Source of the DNA: Galbula dea
Taxonomy: Eukaryota; Chordata; Aves; Piciformes; Galbulidae
Direction of reading: 5' to 3'
Assembly: GCA_013399015.1 (NCBI GenBank)
Contig: VWZX01006843.1
Span: 186,001-250,000, forward strand
Length of the DNA stretch: 64,000 bases
The position numbers and the translations under genes were made by a program. Below, one piece after another: positions 1 to 14,700 of the stretch. The notes beneath the pieces were generated by a model. It had not been told where the DNA came from. It saw nothing but the letters and a program-made list of their open reading frames with translations, and ran no database searches. Within the stretch, counting starts at the first letter, position 1, and every line of letters begins with the position of its first letter.

Positions 1-2231
1 CATCATAGAAGACTGCAAAAACAGCCCTCCTACCTGATGCCCTAACTATCTCCTCCTCAGCTGCTGCTGGAGGCCCTTACCTGACACCTTGGTCTCCAAA
101 GAGGAAGGAAGAGCTTGCACCAGGGAACATGCTACCTTTTTGCTATGAGTGATCTGGCACTTTGCCCCAGAGCTGTTTTCCTTTGGGATTTCAGTTTAGG
201 GTTATTTTCTCCTCCTCCTCCCATAATCTTGCTCTGTTTTCTGAGGATACTACTACTGGGAAACCTCCTTCCAGTACTGTCCTTCATTACAAAGAGGACT
301 CTGTTTTTTCTAAGCAGACAGTACATGCTTCTCCTCAAAATGTTGTCTGCCCAGCAAATTGGAGACACAAAAAGGTGAGAAAATTTAGGAAGACGCAGGT
401 TTTGAAAAGAATGGGTTCTGCAGTGACACAAGAGTCCCACCACTCCCCCCAAGCACATTCCCCAGGCAGCTTCTAATGCATCCTTCAAGCTGGACATCAT
501 CACCCTTGGGCATCACCAACTCAGACATAGCAGTGAATCTTGAAAAGCCACCCTTTTCTTTTGTTCATCCTTAAAAACAACTAAATTATCGAACGAAAGA
601 CGTGTTGTCTGTCTTCAGCGTTCAACGGCAGGCTCCAGCAACAATGGGAATGATTGATTTGTAATCCCTGGTATGATTGTGCTCCTCCCCAGGTACCATC
701 TCTGACAGCTTTTTGCAGACAGGATACCAGACAGCGAATGCAAAGGGAGCAAAACAGCCTCGCCTGGCAGGAAGGGAATTGATTACCACTCTCTCTTTCT
801 GCCAGGCAGAATTTCTTTGATGCAATTCATACTTTTCAATGGGCTGTCTACAGACAGCCTCCAGATGGCTTTGGGGGGAAGTGAGGGCAATGACACTAGA
901 GATTACAAATCAATCACTATTATAGAGCCTTTTATTTGGTAGAAGCTTCTGAGCAGAGAACAGATACCAAAAATATATAATACGTCCCGATTTTTTGTTT
1001 GCCATTTCCTTTCTTTAAGCTTTTTTATGCCCTCTTTTCCTCCTGACACCACTGCTTTCTCTTCTTTCACTGCTTTTACTTCCATCTTTCTTACTACATA
1101 TTTCTCATTTATGCTTGATTTTATCCTTCTATCATCTTTCTCACTGCTAACCTGCACAATCCATAGTTACCTGATACAGAAGTAAAACATTATCTTTCTA
1201 CTCTATGCTGTCATTTTCCCTTTCTTTCCACCCAGATCCCTCTTCTCAAAAAATGGGACAACAACACTGACAGAGAATGAAGCAAGGTCTACCTAACTTT
1301 TATTGTCTTGAAGCCATCACATATATCATTCTGACTGCTTTTGCTTACAGCAGTATGTTGGGTTGGGTATGAGAGGATCCACACGATAAAGAGAGAAGGT
1401 AACAGAGTCTGGCAAAAGACGATTGTAGTCCCTCAGCTGCAATATAAAACATCTAGTGAAAGCTCCCCATACATCAGGTTACACCTGCACTGCTAGGCAC
1501 TGAATGTGACATTTGTAACATGTGTGACACTTCTCATCAGTGGATCCATTTTATAAGGGAGCTCATGGATGCAGTCCCAGCCAGCCAGATGAAAATAGAA
1601 TATACTGTTACTCCAGAGCTTTCACAGGAGAACAGTCTTGAACACTCAACACATAGGTCTGATTTTACTCACATTTATGCTTTCTGTCATGTTTCAGTTC
1701 ATATTCTGCTATGAGTAAAAGTGTTGTGAACAAGTCAGGAAGGTATTAATGAGGTTTTTGTTGGGAAGAAATAGACTTCTTTAAACAAAAATGGTGGATA
1801 CACCTCTTTCAGAACCAGTATTGCATGTAACATCCACTATGAATTCAAGTACACAAGATGTCACAAGTGACTCTTCCAAGTTCTGACACCACTACTGTAA
1901 GGTAGAACTACGCGACACAGTCCAGGTCACTCACGGTCCACAATCAGGTGAATTACTACAGCCAGAGAGTAGCACTTTCATAACAATGCAAGAGCACACA
2001 GCAGTGGGCTGAAGGTTGCAGAGGAAACACTTTGCAGTGGGGTATGAGAATGCCATGAAAACAGCACATCTTACACAACACAGCTTATACAGCACAGAGT
2101 GAAGCTGAGACTTTGTGTGTCTTGCTAAAGAAACCAACACTGTGTCCCTTCACACTTCATTCAGACTCTTGAAAAACACAGTGAGATGCTGGAGGATGTG
2201 CTTTTTACTTAAGTTTGTTCCATGAAGCTGT
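1..2231. other. Non-coding stretch, no gene recognised
   Basis: AT-rich non-coding DNA. The open frames here are short, overlap on both strands and resemble no protein family I recognise. The part from about 600 to 870 is somewhat richer in G and C and less repetitive than its surroundings, but I can assign no function. If the SPAG16 assignment further right is correct, this is downstream SPAG16 intron or 3' flank. Confidence 0.5.
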
Positions 2232-2428
2232 ATCAGGCTAAGTTTAGATAGGTATTAGGAAAATGTTCTTTATCCAGAGTGGAAGAGCATTGGAACAGGC
2301 TCCAACTCTCATGGAATTCAAGAAGCACTTGGACAATGTTCTTAGATGTATGGTGTCTGTTTGAGGTTATCCTGTGCATAGACAGGAGTTGTGAATCCCT
2401 TCCAACTCAGGATATTCTATGAGTCTAT
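2232..2428 (+). repeat. CR1 LINE 3' fragment
   Basis: Matches the 3' end of avian CR1 in sense orientation: a 'gatattaggaaaa' block, then 'cattggaacaggct', then a tail of 'cccttccaactc' leading into the terminal repeat 'attctatgagtctat'. Severely 5'-truncated, as is usual for CR1, and well diverged, so probably old. The left boundary is approximate. Confidence 0.85.
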
Positions 2429-2605
2429 ATTTCCAGTTGCACAGTATTCTGCTGAAATCAAGAAGTGAATAGGAAAAAAGAAAAGAAAAAAAGCCTGCTT
2501 GACTCATTTTACACACCTAACACAAGATATGGGGATACAAATTTCTCTTTATGATAAATATTTTGACAGTATAAATTCTGGTCAAACACATTCATACTTC
2601 ACACT

Positions 2606-2710
2606 ATCATTAAGTTTAGAAGAGACCTCTAAGATCAAGTCCAACCATCAACCTATCACCAGCATGCCCACAAAACCAGAGCAACACTTCTGCACATCCC
2701 ATGCCAGCCA
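2606..2710 (-). repeat. CR1 LINE 3' fragment, antisense
   Basis: Begins with the reverse complement of the CR1 3' end: 'atcattaag', then 'agagacctctaagatca', then 'gtccaaccatcaac', then 'accagcatgcccacaaaacc'. Beyond about 2710 the match fades and I cannot say whether the element continues to about 2780. It faces the sense CR1 fragment about 180 bases to the left. Confidence 0.8.
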
Positions 2711-5700
2711 TTGCAGACTCCAAGGTCTGTACTCTTCCCACCGTAGAAGTGCTTCTGGGGAGAGCTGGCACTGAAACCCCTCTAGTCCCCCCAGGGGCAA
2801 AATTTTCACTGGCATGCTGCCTGACATATAAGAGAAGTGTGTAAATAAAGAAGTGCTCACAGAAAATGTGGGTCAATCAGCATATTAAGATGAAAATCTA
2901 TTTCATGAGATAGCTTTCAAAGAGTGTTAAGAGAGATTTTGTGTTTATGTTTGTAACACATCCCTAACCTTTATAAACACAATGATAATTGTCTTTCTCT
3001 ATTGATTTAACTATTGGAAATCTTGAGATTTCTGGCAAAATATTTCTATTATGCCATTTCTGACAGTTTGATATTACTGAAAATAAATATCAGGCAATTG
3101 CTTTAATACACTCTTACTGCATGTTACTTTATAAGATTTATTTAGATTGTTCTAAATTGCTAAAGACAGAACCAATTTATCCAAACAGAACTATTTAACA
3201 CCAGTATGGATTAGCATTACATGGTCAGGTAGGCAGAAACTATGGATAGAAACTGTAACTCTTTTTCCATTTCTTATCTTAAATTAGGAAGAAGAGATCA
3301 AGTCAAAACATTGACTCTTAAACCAAAAAAGAATGTGTCTTCCTTAAAAATCTGTGGTGATGCTCACAGAACAATTTGGTGACAATCATAAATATTATAT
3401 TATTATTTGACATAATTTGCAATCCATATTGCCTGCACCTGAAGGCTTGATCATTTCCTCTAAGCTCATGTACACAAGAGAAGAAGATTTATAGAAAATG
3501 AAAACAATTTTTTGTGGCTTTTTTGTCTGTGAATCCTGGCAGTAAGCAACTGCTTTTCTGAATCTGTAATTTTACTTCTCTGTGTTAGGCAGATGTTTAT
3601 CTAAATCATTTAAATCTCTGTCTTTTCTGATTCAGACACATTTAGTATTAAGGGATGCTCCCTGAATAACAGCATATATTAAAAGTTAATTAAGAGGAAG
3701 TTAAAGGAGGTGGAAAATAATTACTTTTTTCATACCCTCAACAGACATTTATTTCATTTTGGCAGGTTAAAAATGAGAAAATTTGGAAGAAAGTTGTGAA
3801 AAATCAACACTACATATTTTTAGGGAAAAGCTTTATTATCCCTTTCCTTACATGTTAATTAGGAAATGCAATCCACTTGCTAATGCTGAGTGAGACTACT
3901 AAGTAACATAAGTTGCTTCATTAATTTGTTTAATAACCAAACTTTTCAAAAGTATCACATCTAAGTAAAATAGCAGGCAGTTATGGGCTGTCATCACAAA
4001 ACCAACCCATTTCTGAACACTGTACTAGCAGATACTATTTACTGGGTTTTTTTTAGTTATTGTGCAGTGTTGAGTAATTATGTCTTTATCATTTGAGGTT
4101 TAATGCAACTATTTAATCTTAACTACTAATTAATGATTCTGAGAGAGTAAAATGAATCTAGGAAAATGTGTGCACACATATTCCCTCACACTCAGACACA
4201 TATTGCAAATTAAAAAGTTCAATTGCTTAACTCATTTATAGCAAGTCACACTCCACTGGAAACACTAAGATCTAAATTAAGAATAAAATCTTGATATCAA
4301 TATGTGCATTTTTCATCCACAGAAATAATAGTTTCTGGATTTTTCTTTAAAAAAAAAAAAAAGACTAACAGAAGAATGTCATGGATGAAAAAGAAATAAT
4401 CAAATAAGACTTAGCCACAGCAAAGCTGCTCTGTTTAAAGTAGGACAATTATTCATCTAAAATAAAGCCCTCAAGCTCCAAAGATGTTATGTGCCCTGAT
4501 GTGAGGTCTCAGAAAGACTGTACTGGAGAGGAGGGCTGCTTGCCCTTAAGGTTGATTAGCTGTGAGGTGTCCTCAGCCAGCCTGGAAAAGACAGTCCCCC
4601 ATGGGGGCATATCAGCCTTCTCCCTGCCTGTGCTCAACTGAATCCAACTGAACCTCGTCATCATGGGTGTTGTCTGCTGCTGCCAGGGGTGGGGGAATGT
4701 GAGGCATAAGGTTCTGCATTATTCAGAGAGGAACTGACACAGAGCTAATTTTTAATAACGTGATTAAAAGGGAACCAAAAATGTGAATACTCTGCAAACC
4801 CTGAGCAGATCTTGCAAAATCCATTTACCAGATTTGGAAAGAAAAGATTTGAGAGGGAGCCAAATTCACAAAAAAACCCTGCCCCTAAACCAAAATTATT
4901 TAAATGTTATACATTTTTTCCCAGAATAAAACTTCTTTTTTTTTCCCCCCTAAAAGCATCTTGCATTTTCTATGAACTTGCCTTTTTTTAAACTCAGATG
5001 ATACTCATTACAAATATGACTGATGTCTACTAACACTTTAACTGTATAAAATAAAATACTAAGACCTCAAGTTTCTTATGTCTAAAGGTCTGATTTTTCA
5101 CTTACCCAATATTCCATCTCTGTAATGATAGTACTGTAGGAGAACCCTAGAATTTGGTGGTCGATGGGAGGAAATGCAGGTCTATCCATTTCTTACTTAA
5201 CTTGAAGCACAGAGCATGATGGCCAGGACCAACAGAAACCATGTCACAGGATGCAAATTTTCACTGAATGCAGAAGGGAAATAAAGCAAAAAATGGCAAA
5301 AGTCTATAATCATCATGATTATAAAGATAAACTTCAAAATAAATAACAAGTGAAGTTAACACAAAGGTGTTTGTCAAGAGATGACATGCTTCCTGAAGCA
5401 CAGGCTCTGAGACAGGTGGACATGCTACCTGCATTTCCAAAAAGCATTGAGTCCCACACTCAGTGTTATAATGTTCTGTCTCAATCAGTAAAACCAGTTG
5501 CATGTCATTACTGGATGGGGCTGGAAAGAAGGATGGGTTTGGCATCAGGATGGGGTTAGATCTTGAAGTGCATTTTGCAGAGACTCCCACCTGGCCTTAC
5601 TCTAAACCTGGCCACTCCTGCACTTCTGTAGCTTCTTGCCTAAAGCAACTCAGTTGCTTTCACACAAACCTAGTATAAACCAGGAAAATTGGACCATTGA

Positions 5701-8700
5701 TATTTATTCTAGTCACCAACAGGGGAAGATCACATACAAAGACTTTGTCACATTTCAATTTTGCTTCTCACCTATCAGTTTTATCCCATTCTTTCCAATC
5801 TGCATGTGATAAACGAGTTCTTTTTGAAAGATTATTGCTTCTGTATAGAACATTTTTGAGGAGAAAAGGGGAAAGAAACAATCAGCTGAGTAAGGGCCTG
5901 GCATGTAAAATACAATCATTTGCAAAACTCTGAAACTCACTTAGAGGCTGAGAGAAGTTGGGCTTGAGCCACAAAAGAGGAAAATAAGGAATGCAATAAT
6001 CACATTTATTTTTAGAAAAAAAAATAAAAACTAAGTAAACTGTAAACCCAGGGTTTACTGGTAAATCCTTTCTGTCCTGAAAACCACACTGAATGATGAA
6101 GGAACAGACAGTTCTCAGGGGATCAACCTTTTGGCAGCATCTCATTTCTCCTGTGTTGGTGCCAGGACACTTTAGGTCTTGAAACGATTAATTTTAGTAG
6201 TGCTGCAATAAACTATTGCCAGAAATCTGAACCTGAGAGACAATGATACTGCTGTTGAAGCTTGTTCTTCTGCCCTAGCTCTGAAATCACCATGCAATCA
6301 AGTAGGGCTCTGAGACTGCAATCCTCAAATGAAGCTGATTTACCTCAGCCTGCCAGGAAAGTGGGGCACAAAGCATCCAAACATAGCATTTGTGAAAGGA
6401 TTAGTGCCCTCACGATTAGCATGGGATAACATGTGTGACTGGGATTTATGGTAGGGATGAAGAACTGTAAGTTGACTGCTTTTTTAAATGTGCATCTTTG
6501 AGGTTAATTGTTCTAAGGAAACAAAGGATTAAAAAACATGCAAGGAGAAATTCTGTGAGTGACCCCATGGTACTCTGAGGAGAAGCTTTCCTCCATATGA
6601 AGAGCCTGGGCAAATGTTACAACTCAAGAAAAACTTGGCTATTAACCAGAATGACACAGCAATCCACAGCACTGACTGGAATACTGTCCTGTTGATAGGA
6701 AAGTCCAGACTGGCACGGTGACAGAGGCAGATCTCTCTTCATTGCTTCACATAAATTACAGCATGTAATTAGCATTGTACTTATTGCTCCTGAGTGGGAA
6801 CATTTTGGGTTCTCAGGACACTGGAACAGACAGCTCTATCCAGAGTGACTCATTACTAGTTTTGACAATTTCACTCTTAAACACCATAATATTAGCTCAC
6901 CTGCAAGATATGAAAAGCACACAGACTCCTGTTTCTATAGGCAGTATGAAAACCCAACATGGTAGTCTACTGAAGTAATTTTAAATAGAACTGTAGAACA
7001 CAATTTAAGTGCTGCCTCATTCCTTTACAACGCCTGAAGCTCCTTGCCAGGACAACTGTCATATACTTTTCATTCCATCTCCATGATTTTAGCAACAAAA
7101 TCTCTCTCATTTGAACCAATCTAATTCTTCCTACAGGATAATACAAAAGACATAAGTGGAGAAAAAGATTCTAGAAAGAATTTGTTATGTTTGTATTTTG
7201 GGAACTCAGCTGAATTATCTCTAGGTTATGAGTACAGCACACTGTGAGATGTCAAGTCTCTTTAATGTGGTATTTTTCATGCCTTATGCTGCAGTCTACA
7301 TCAACAAGAAAAGTTGAAAGGGGAGATGGAAAAGAGGTGAAGTGACATACCCACTACTCATAAGAAAATTCCTGGCTGTGTGAGAAAGAGAATAAATATC
7401 TCCCAAATATTATATCAATTTCATATTAGACCAACCATGCTGCCTCTTAACATAAAATGTCCTTAACTATTCATCATGCTTATAAATATGGAAGCTGAAT
7501 TCAATTATAATCAAAGAGTTGCATTTTGGCCTTGGACCATAAAAGGTGAACAACACCTCCCCGTACTGTTGCCTTGGGGGTATTAGAGCATAAAACCATT
7601 TTAAACCTGTGTCTGCCTGGCAGTTCTCTGTATATTAAATATGTACTACAAAAATTCTATCATACAGGAAATGTTTGAAGTATGAATTGCTACTGCAAAC
7701 TTCCATTGTGCATTGACACTATGTGGGGGCATCATGTTCAAAACCCATTTGACAGCCTACAGCTTTTCCTTCAAAAGTAAGATCCCCCATTATTTTGCAG
7801 GTGAAACTTAAAATTGACTACATAAGCTTTCTTGAAGCAATAAGGAAATAAGCAAATAACTTGCAAGCTCTGAAATTTGAACACACAGCTGAAGTCACCC
7901 CAAAGGTCTGTCTGTTTTTCACTACTAGCTGTTTTCAAGACAATATCTCTTTTGCTATTATAAGAAGGACATGTGAGCAAGAAGTTCAAAGAAGCAACCT
8001 AAGGAGGCTGTGGGGAACCAGAATGGAAATAAAGCTATATACAAGCACCAGTGGTCAGAAGGGAGTCATCTATACACAGAAATAGAATGATGCAAACCAT
8101 CAGCAATTTGATTATGTATTTACCAAACTGGAAAGCCATTCTTTGAAAAGATATTCCTTACCTCACAACATTTTCATTAGTAGAAAGGAAATTGTTTTGT
8201 AGGGTTTGAGGTTGGTTTGGTTTTTAACAGACCTTTTTGAGACTACGTAGCCACAGTCACCATGTCATCAGGCTTCTGAAACTTTAAGTACTTACAGTTA
8301 TGTCTGGGAAGAGACAGTGGAATACATGGTTTGATATATAACAGCTCATGCTTGGACTAGAAAGTCTGGTGTAATAATTGAATTTGAAAAGTAAAAACCC
8401 ATGACAGAATATTCTATGTAGACAGATGTGTCCAGGTGTCTTGCCTCAACCCTGAAGAACAGCAGCTCTGTACTTAGCCCATAAAAACAGGTACTGTGAA
8501 CATAACTATTCATGGAAGCCCTGTTCCCCAAATATCTATAGAGCTCATAGTATTAGACAACTCCTAGATATCTCTGACATATTTTCCTTTGGTGTACGTG
8601 TTTGTCTGAATTCTATCTCCCATGGCTTAATGAATTTCCCTGTGCACAGGAATACACAAGTTCTAGAGGCACAGACACTAGAGGCTGACAGCTGCAGGTG

Positions 8701-11700
8701 TTTGCTTAGCAAATTTCCACATCCATGCTTCAAAGTTCTTGATTAGCCTGCATGTGCAAGCAGTATGGTGATACTGAACTACATTTATAACAGGCTCCAG
8801 AACAGGCCGTCTACATACCTTTGAACTATTGCACCAATTATCTACTTTTGCAGTGATTTGTAAGCTAGACATTTTATACTGAAAGATCTGTGGCAGAAGG
8901 TGAGGTATTTGTACTAGAGCTTTCATCTCAAATGTGTTTCTTTCCCTGGCTTGTCAGGACACAATAGCTAAATTTCAGGCAAGATGCAAAAGTTGTGACT
9001 GATTTTACTCCATGTAATATTATGAGCACCTTGTGAGAAGCCTGCAGTACTGAACACAATCAGTACAAAACTCAGTTCTCCTCCATTCAGGGGAAGGCAA
9101 ATAGTGCCTGGCTGTGTACCTTACTATAAATAACTATTTTTTGCTTGTAGATTCCAAACTTTCTATCAGTTCTTAAATCCTCTAGCGTGACCTCTCACTT
9201 CTGATCTGTCAATGGCAACAGTGTTAAGTGGTCTCCTGAAAACCTCCTGGCAAACATCTTTCTGTTTCCCTTCCTGCTACCTTTCACACCTATGAACATC
9301 TGCAGACAAACTTGACTGACCTCTAAAAATTTCCCCTTGGTTCTCATGCCTGTGAAAAGCTTGCTAATAAATAGCTTGTGTAGTACAAAGCTTTGTTTAT
9401 GATGTTAAATAATAACATAACAGTTTCACTGAAAATTTGTGCTCTGCTTGGCTGAAGCCTCTGGCTTGGTTATTAGCTCTCCAGAGTAGAAGCATGCTAT
9501 GGCTATGTACCTTCTACTGCACCTCACATGATGGAGGCCTGGTCTGGGAAGAGATATGTTAATAAAATATCAACTAAGTAAATTTAGTTATTATTTTAAC
9601 TTAATCTAAGCATTGTGTGGCCAGTGGTAATCTGGCAGGAACATTATTACACACATAAACACACTAAATTGCATTTTTACTAATGACTCATTTGTTTTAT
9701 TCTTCCCTCTTCCAAAGAAACGATTAAGTTGAAAATGACCTTTTGAAGATTGCACTTGTGGACCAATCTTTTCATTTTTAATTAGTTACTTTGCTTTAAT
9801 TGTTACATTAGGAACTATTAAGAAAGCAGCCTGCTTCATAATCAATAATTTAATTAGAGTTTTAGGACCAAGAAGTCAATGCAAACATTATTCTGCAGCT
9901 AGGCCTTTCCCAGAGCCTTTGAAAGAACTTTACTCCCATTTTGCTTCAAAGTGACATTGAAGACATAAAAATTAAATACATACTTACAGCAATATATCAT
10001 GCACACACATTACAGAGATACACAGGCTGCTGGTAAGAAGTTCAGATTCAGGTCAATCTATTTGCTGCCCAGACAGGAACACAGCCTGCTTCTCTCACTT
10101 CATTTCTAAATAATCAGTGACACAGCCAAATGCCATTACACTGAAGACTCCTCCAACAGAACCCCTTCCCTGTACAGCACATCAGAAGCCAGGATATCTA
10201 AGTGTTTACTGAAATCTGTAGCCAGACATTTCACCTGTCTAGAAATTCAAATAATTTAGATTTATCTATTTATAGCTCTCTAATTGCTACTAATATTCTA
10301 AGATAACCAGAAGCAACTAAAAACTGATCCACTCAAATTTTACAGCTGACAAAAATCTGATTCAATCAGCACTATACTAGTACATAACCTCCTCCATCCC
10401 AGTGTTGCCTCTCTGCCTGCCCTTGCAAGTTTACAACACATCAGTGCCACCCAGACATCATGGGGACCTCTCAGTGGAGCTGGGAACAGCATGGTCTGCT
10501 GCCTGCAGTATGGATGTTCCTCATTTCTAATCAGAAATGTGGGTTTCATGGGACTACATCACTCCAAAATGCCTTGCCCTGAGCTGGTAAGACATGAGTA
10601 AATAGAAACTACTCTGCTGAGACAAACAATGCCAATGTTCCTCCCCATCACCTGTCATTAGATCAGGTGGGACCGTGCCGGGGAATGCTAGGGAAACACA
10701 GCACATCGGTGAGAGAGGCTTAAACCAGAACAGCAGCTTTGGTGAAAGGCATAAAACCTTGCAGAAGGGTGGCTGCAGGGACCACCTGGGAGGGAGGAAG
10801 ATGGACAATCAGGTGTGCTGGGAGGTTTGGCAGCAAACAGGAATTCAAAGGCAGCTATAGCTTGCTAGGGGAGGATCAGAGGACTGCTCTGACTATGGAA
10901 GGGCAATGATACCAGAAAGTAAGTAAAAACCAGGCCAGGGCGCACTGCAAAATACCCTGCCTGGAGGGTACAAACTTCTAGCCACAGAAGGAAACTTAGG
11001 CAAAGCCTCTGGGGAAACCATGGCTGTACAGGAATGAAAGCATCAGGATGAAGAGGATCCTGTTGTTCTCATCTCCGGTAGCAGCTTAAATGACTGTGAC
11101 CATTATGATGAAAAAATGTTACTTTAATCTAACTAAATAACTACATCACTGCCAAGATAAAGCTATTTATACATTTCACATGAATTAGGAGTCAAGCTGG
11201 ATATTAAGCTTCATCAAATAGAACCATCTTGTCTTTTCAAAGACTTCTCCTTGAAATAAAATAAGGATATAGCTTTTCTATGCTGTGGAGACAAGGTAGG
11301 GAAAGATGACATGTTAAAAGGGACTGCCTTCCCACTGGCAAAAGGACTCTGACATCCAGTGGACAGGCCCAGGCATGTCAATGAACAAGAACAGCTTAAT
11401 AAAACAATAATTATAATTACTTAAGAGCCACTAATTCACCTGGAGCTCTTCAGAACAAGGTAACTTGTCTGATTTAACATGTTTATAGTCTAATTTAAAC
11501 TTAGTTTAACGGGGGGAAAAAAGCCCATGAGATCATCTGATTATACAGTTTGCTGTTCTGATTTGGAAGCAAAATCAGAAAGCCAAGGAAAAGGAGGAAG
11601 AAGTCAGTAATGGCAGGTCAAATGAGAGACAGAGTCATAGCCCCAGTGTAAGGGTTATTCTGGGGATAACAACCAAATGCAGTTTGAAAGGCAGTGATTT

Positions 11701-14700
11701 TCCTGCCTCTTGGGAAGGGGATAAAAACCCCACAAAACCAAACAAAAAACCCACACACAAACAAAAACAATAGAGCAAAAAAGCATTGTAGCATAATTTA
11801 TTACTTGCACCTGGGTCAACTGATCCAAATTGCAGAGCTACACACTCATTATTTGAAATATTTTAATCTACCTTTTCCACAGAAGTTGTTATGGAGGAAA
11901 GTCCAAATGTAGAATTCTTTTAAACGATGGTGACAATATGAAGCTTTTGTTCCTAATTATTTTTCAAGGTTAGAAAAGATATTTTCCTCAGTCATATTTT
12001 AAGCTTTGAAAAAATTGGCACTGAGTTTCTAGGAAAGTGTCCCAAATACATTTAACATAAACCTCTTCATGTGTTCTTGGAGAAAACTATCTGTGTTCAT
12101 AGCTATTTGTTCTTGTTTCCATATTTTACTGTGACTCAAATTCCTTTTGATATTAAGGCAGGGAGTTTTGAAATAAGAAACCATGATTTACAAATATGTA
12201 CAAGCCAATCAGGAACACAAAATCTGTTACACTTCATGCCAGGAACTGGACTTACCTTTGAATGTCCCTTATTTACAGCAAAATAATTCAATTACACCAA
12301 GAGATTCACTGTATGCATGGAAGAGTTCTTTGTCTGCAGTACTGATGACTTCAATCTCTGACCTTCTTTTGAAGATGATTGGCTTGAACCATAAAATGCC
12401 TGTCAATGATTTTTTTTAACAACCCATCCTGTCGATCTTCTCAGCTCTTGAATTCATTCCTCAGGAGTTCAAAAGGGTTCAAATAAAACTGACAAATCCA
12501 ATACCTTGAGAATATTCTAACCGATAATTTTATGTCTAAGGTGTTTACTCAGTGATAAATCAACTGGACTAGACCAAAAAAATGTAAAGATGACCAATTC
12601 AGCTTTCAAAATAATTCATTCTGGCTGCTCTGTGCCTATCTCATACACCTGATCCTTAAATGCTCTGACATGTTTTCCTGAATTCACCTCATGAATGCCC
12701 ACACCAAACGAACACAGGCATAAAAGCCTCCAGCATAGATAGATAGGCAGAATGCCTACAAAGATCTGAGCATTCCCACATGTTTTAAAAGCTACTGACA
12801 AAAACGTTCTGACAAAAGCCATGTTGAGAAACAAATAGTCTGGAAGATAATTTATATTTCACTGGAAGAAACAAAGATAGAACAGGTTGTTTTAGGGAAT
12901 TACTCACTTGAAAATTACCAAATTCAAAGAAAATGCACATTGAAAAATAAGTGGTTTAAAAGGTAATTTCATTGGAAGAAAGAAAAGATTATCTAAGGAA
13001 ATTACTGGTCTGGGACAATTCCACTGAATTTAATCAACTAAGAGTTAACTAGCTTTCAGGCACAATCTAGTTGCAACAGGAACCACAACAGGGTTGTCCC
13101 ATGTCATAGACATCACACAGTGGGGGAAAATGGCTGTATTGGGAAGGGAAAATTTGCAAGGCTAGAGCTTAGGTCAGCATCATTATAATTATTCTACATC
13201 CATATGAAACACATAAACAGCTAAGCCCTCATCATTAAAATGCTGCACCACAGCTGGCCACCTCAGCAGAGAGCTGAAAAATTGGTATAGGTAAGTATTT
13301 ATTCCCTGGTAGGACACATTGTGAAAAGTACCTTTAAATAGCCCGTCCGTCAATGATCTGTATGCTTTAAATCAAGCTTTTATGTGTTTGTATGCTTTTA
13401 CAAGATCAGAAAAATGCAAATTACACAGCCCCAAATTCTTGGGGATTTACTGTACTATGGCTTTGAAGATCTAAAAATCTGTGGGATAGATCATCAGAAG
13501 TTCAGAAAGAAAAGTCCTAGGCGGTATCTTGCTACCACCACCTGTAACCATGCTGTAGAACCAGGGTGGTGGGGTTGCTGTGGACCGAGGGTTGAGCACC
13601 CACTGCCACTTCTCTTACCAGCTGGGGCATTCATTTGATTTCCCCTATTCTTGCCCAGAGATCTAATTGCATGGAAACTTCAAGTCTATCAAACCTTGGC
13701 TCACATTCAAATGCTGTTATCCAAAATTGACAAGCAGACATCATGAGGACAGAAGCCTCAGTTTATTAGGAAATGACACTTTAAAAAGGGTTGTACATAA
13801 GACCGTTTTTTATTCAATGCCACATTTAAAGAAAATGAACCCCTGCCCTAAAAGAACATCTAGCTGCCTCTCACTCTTTTCATGGACTACTTCCTGATGT
13901 CTTCCTCTGAGTGTAATGTGGCCTTAAAAGTTCAGCCTGCCCTACTATATAGTGTGGCTATGCCACAGTCACGAATCATTTCCAGGGTTTAAGAGAGAAT
14001 TAATTTCTTCATGCCCATGAAGAGATATCCCTGAATGGGCCAGGAAGTAGGCTCTTCTTGGATTCCCCCTCCCTTGCTTTGGGGCAGGGCGAAACTTGAC
14101 AGCAGTCATTGGGGAGTACAATGGCCACAGACAGGTTCTGACTATGAGAATGAGTTATCATTACTTGGAGCTATTTGCTGCTGTTAAGGCAGGATTTTGG
14201 ACAATCTCATTCTGTTTTTAAATCCAAGATTGGTGCCTGCATTATTCATCAAAGAGTACACTACCTCAGAGCTCCCAACTTTTGATTGTGCTGTTCAGCC
14301 TACAAATTACTGTCAAGGATAAAATTCAATGCACAAAGTTAGAGCTTGCATCTGGCCACTGTTCCACTGCTCTGCCTTACTTCTGTTTAAGTACTCTTTG
14401 ACCCAAATAGGAAAAAAGCTGATATGCTTCACGCCTTCCTGGCTGGATATCAGGGATATTAGTCGGATAGTGAGGTGGGAACGAGATCCTTTAATTTGTG
14501 TTACATGCCAGCAGTCTTCTGCAAAAAGAATGCAGAAAAATAGGGATCATTTTAAATCACTGGGCTACATTGCATGAATTCAGAAATACGTCCTGGATAA
14601 TTAAAAGAAACTACAAGCACTTGAATGTCACCAGTAGTGACCAAAATGGACAATAAATATCAAATAATATCTCAAATATTTACTATTTCACAAAATCAAG

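Noticed and set aside
1..170. Donor-like GTGTCAG|GTAAGG on the minus strand near position 88
   Set aside because: The adjoining reading frames show no recognisable protein and no paired acceptor was found.
7525..7580. Possible next SPAG16 exon on the minus strand (T-F-Y-G....C-N-like reading)
   Set aside because: Only a few residues match, the acceptor is not in the right place, a 2-base deletion must be assumed, and the following codons do not resemble SPAG16. Probably chance.
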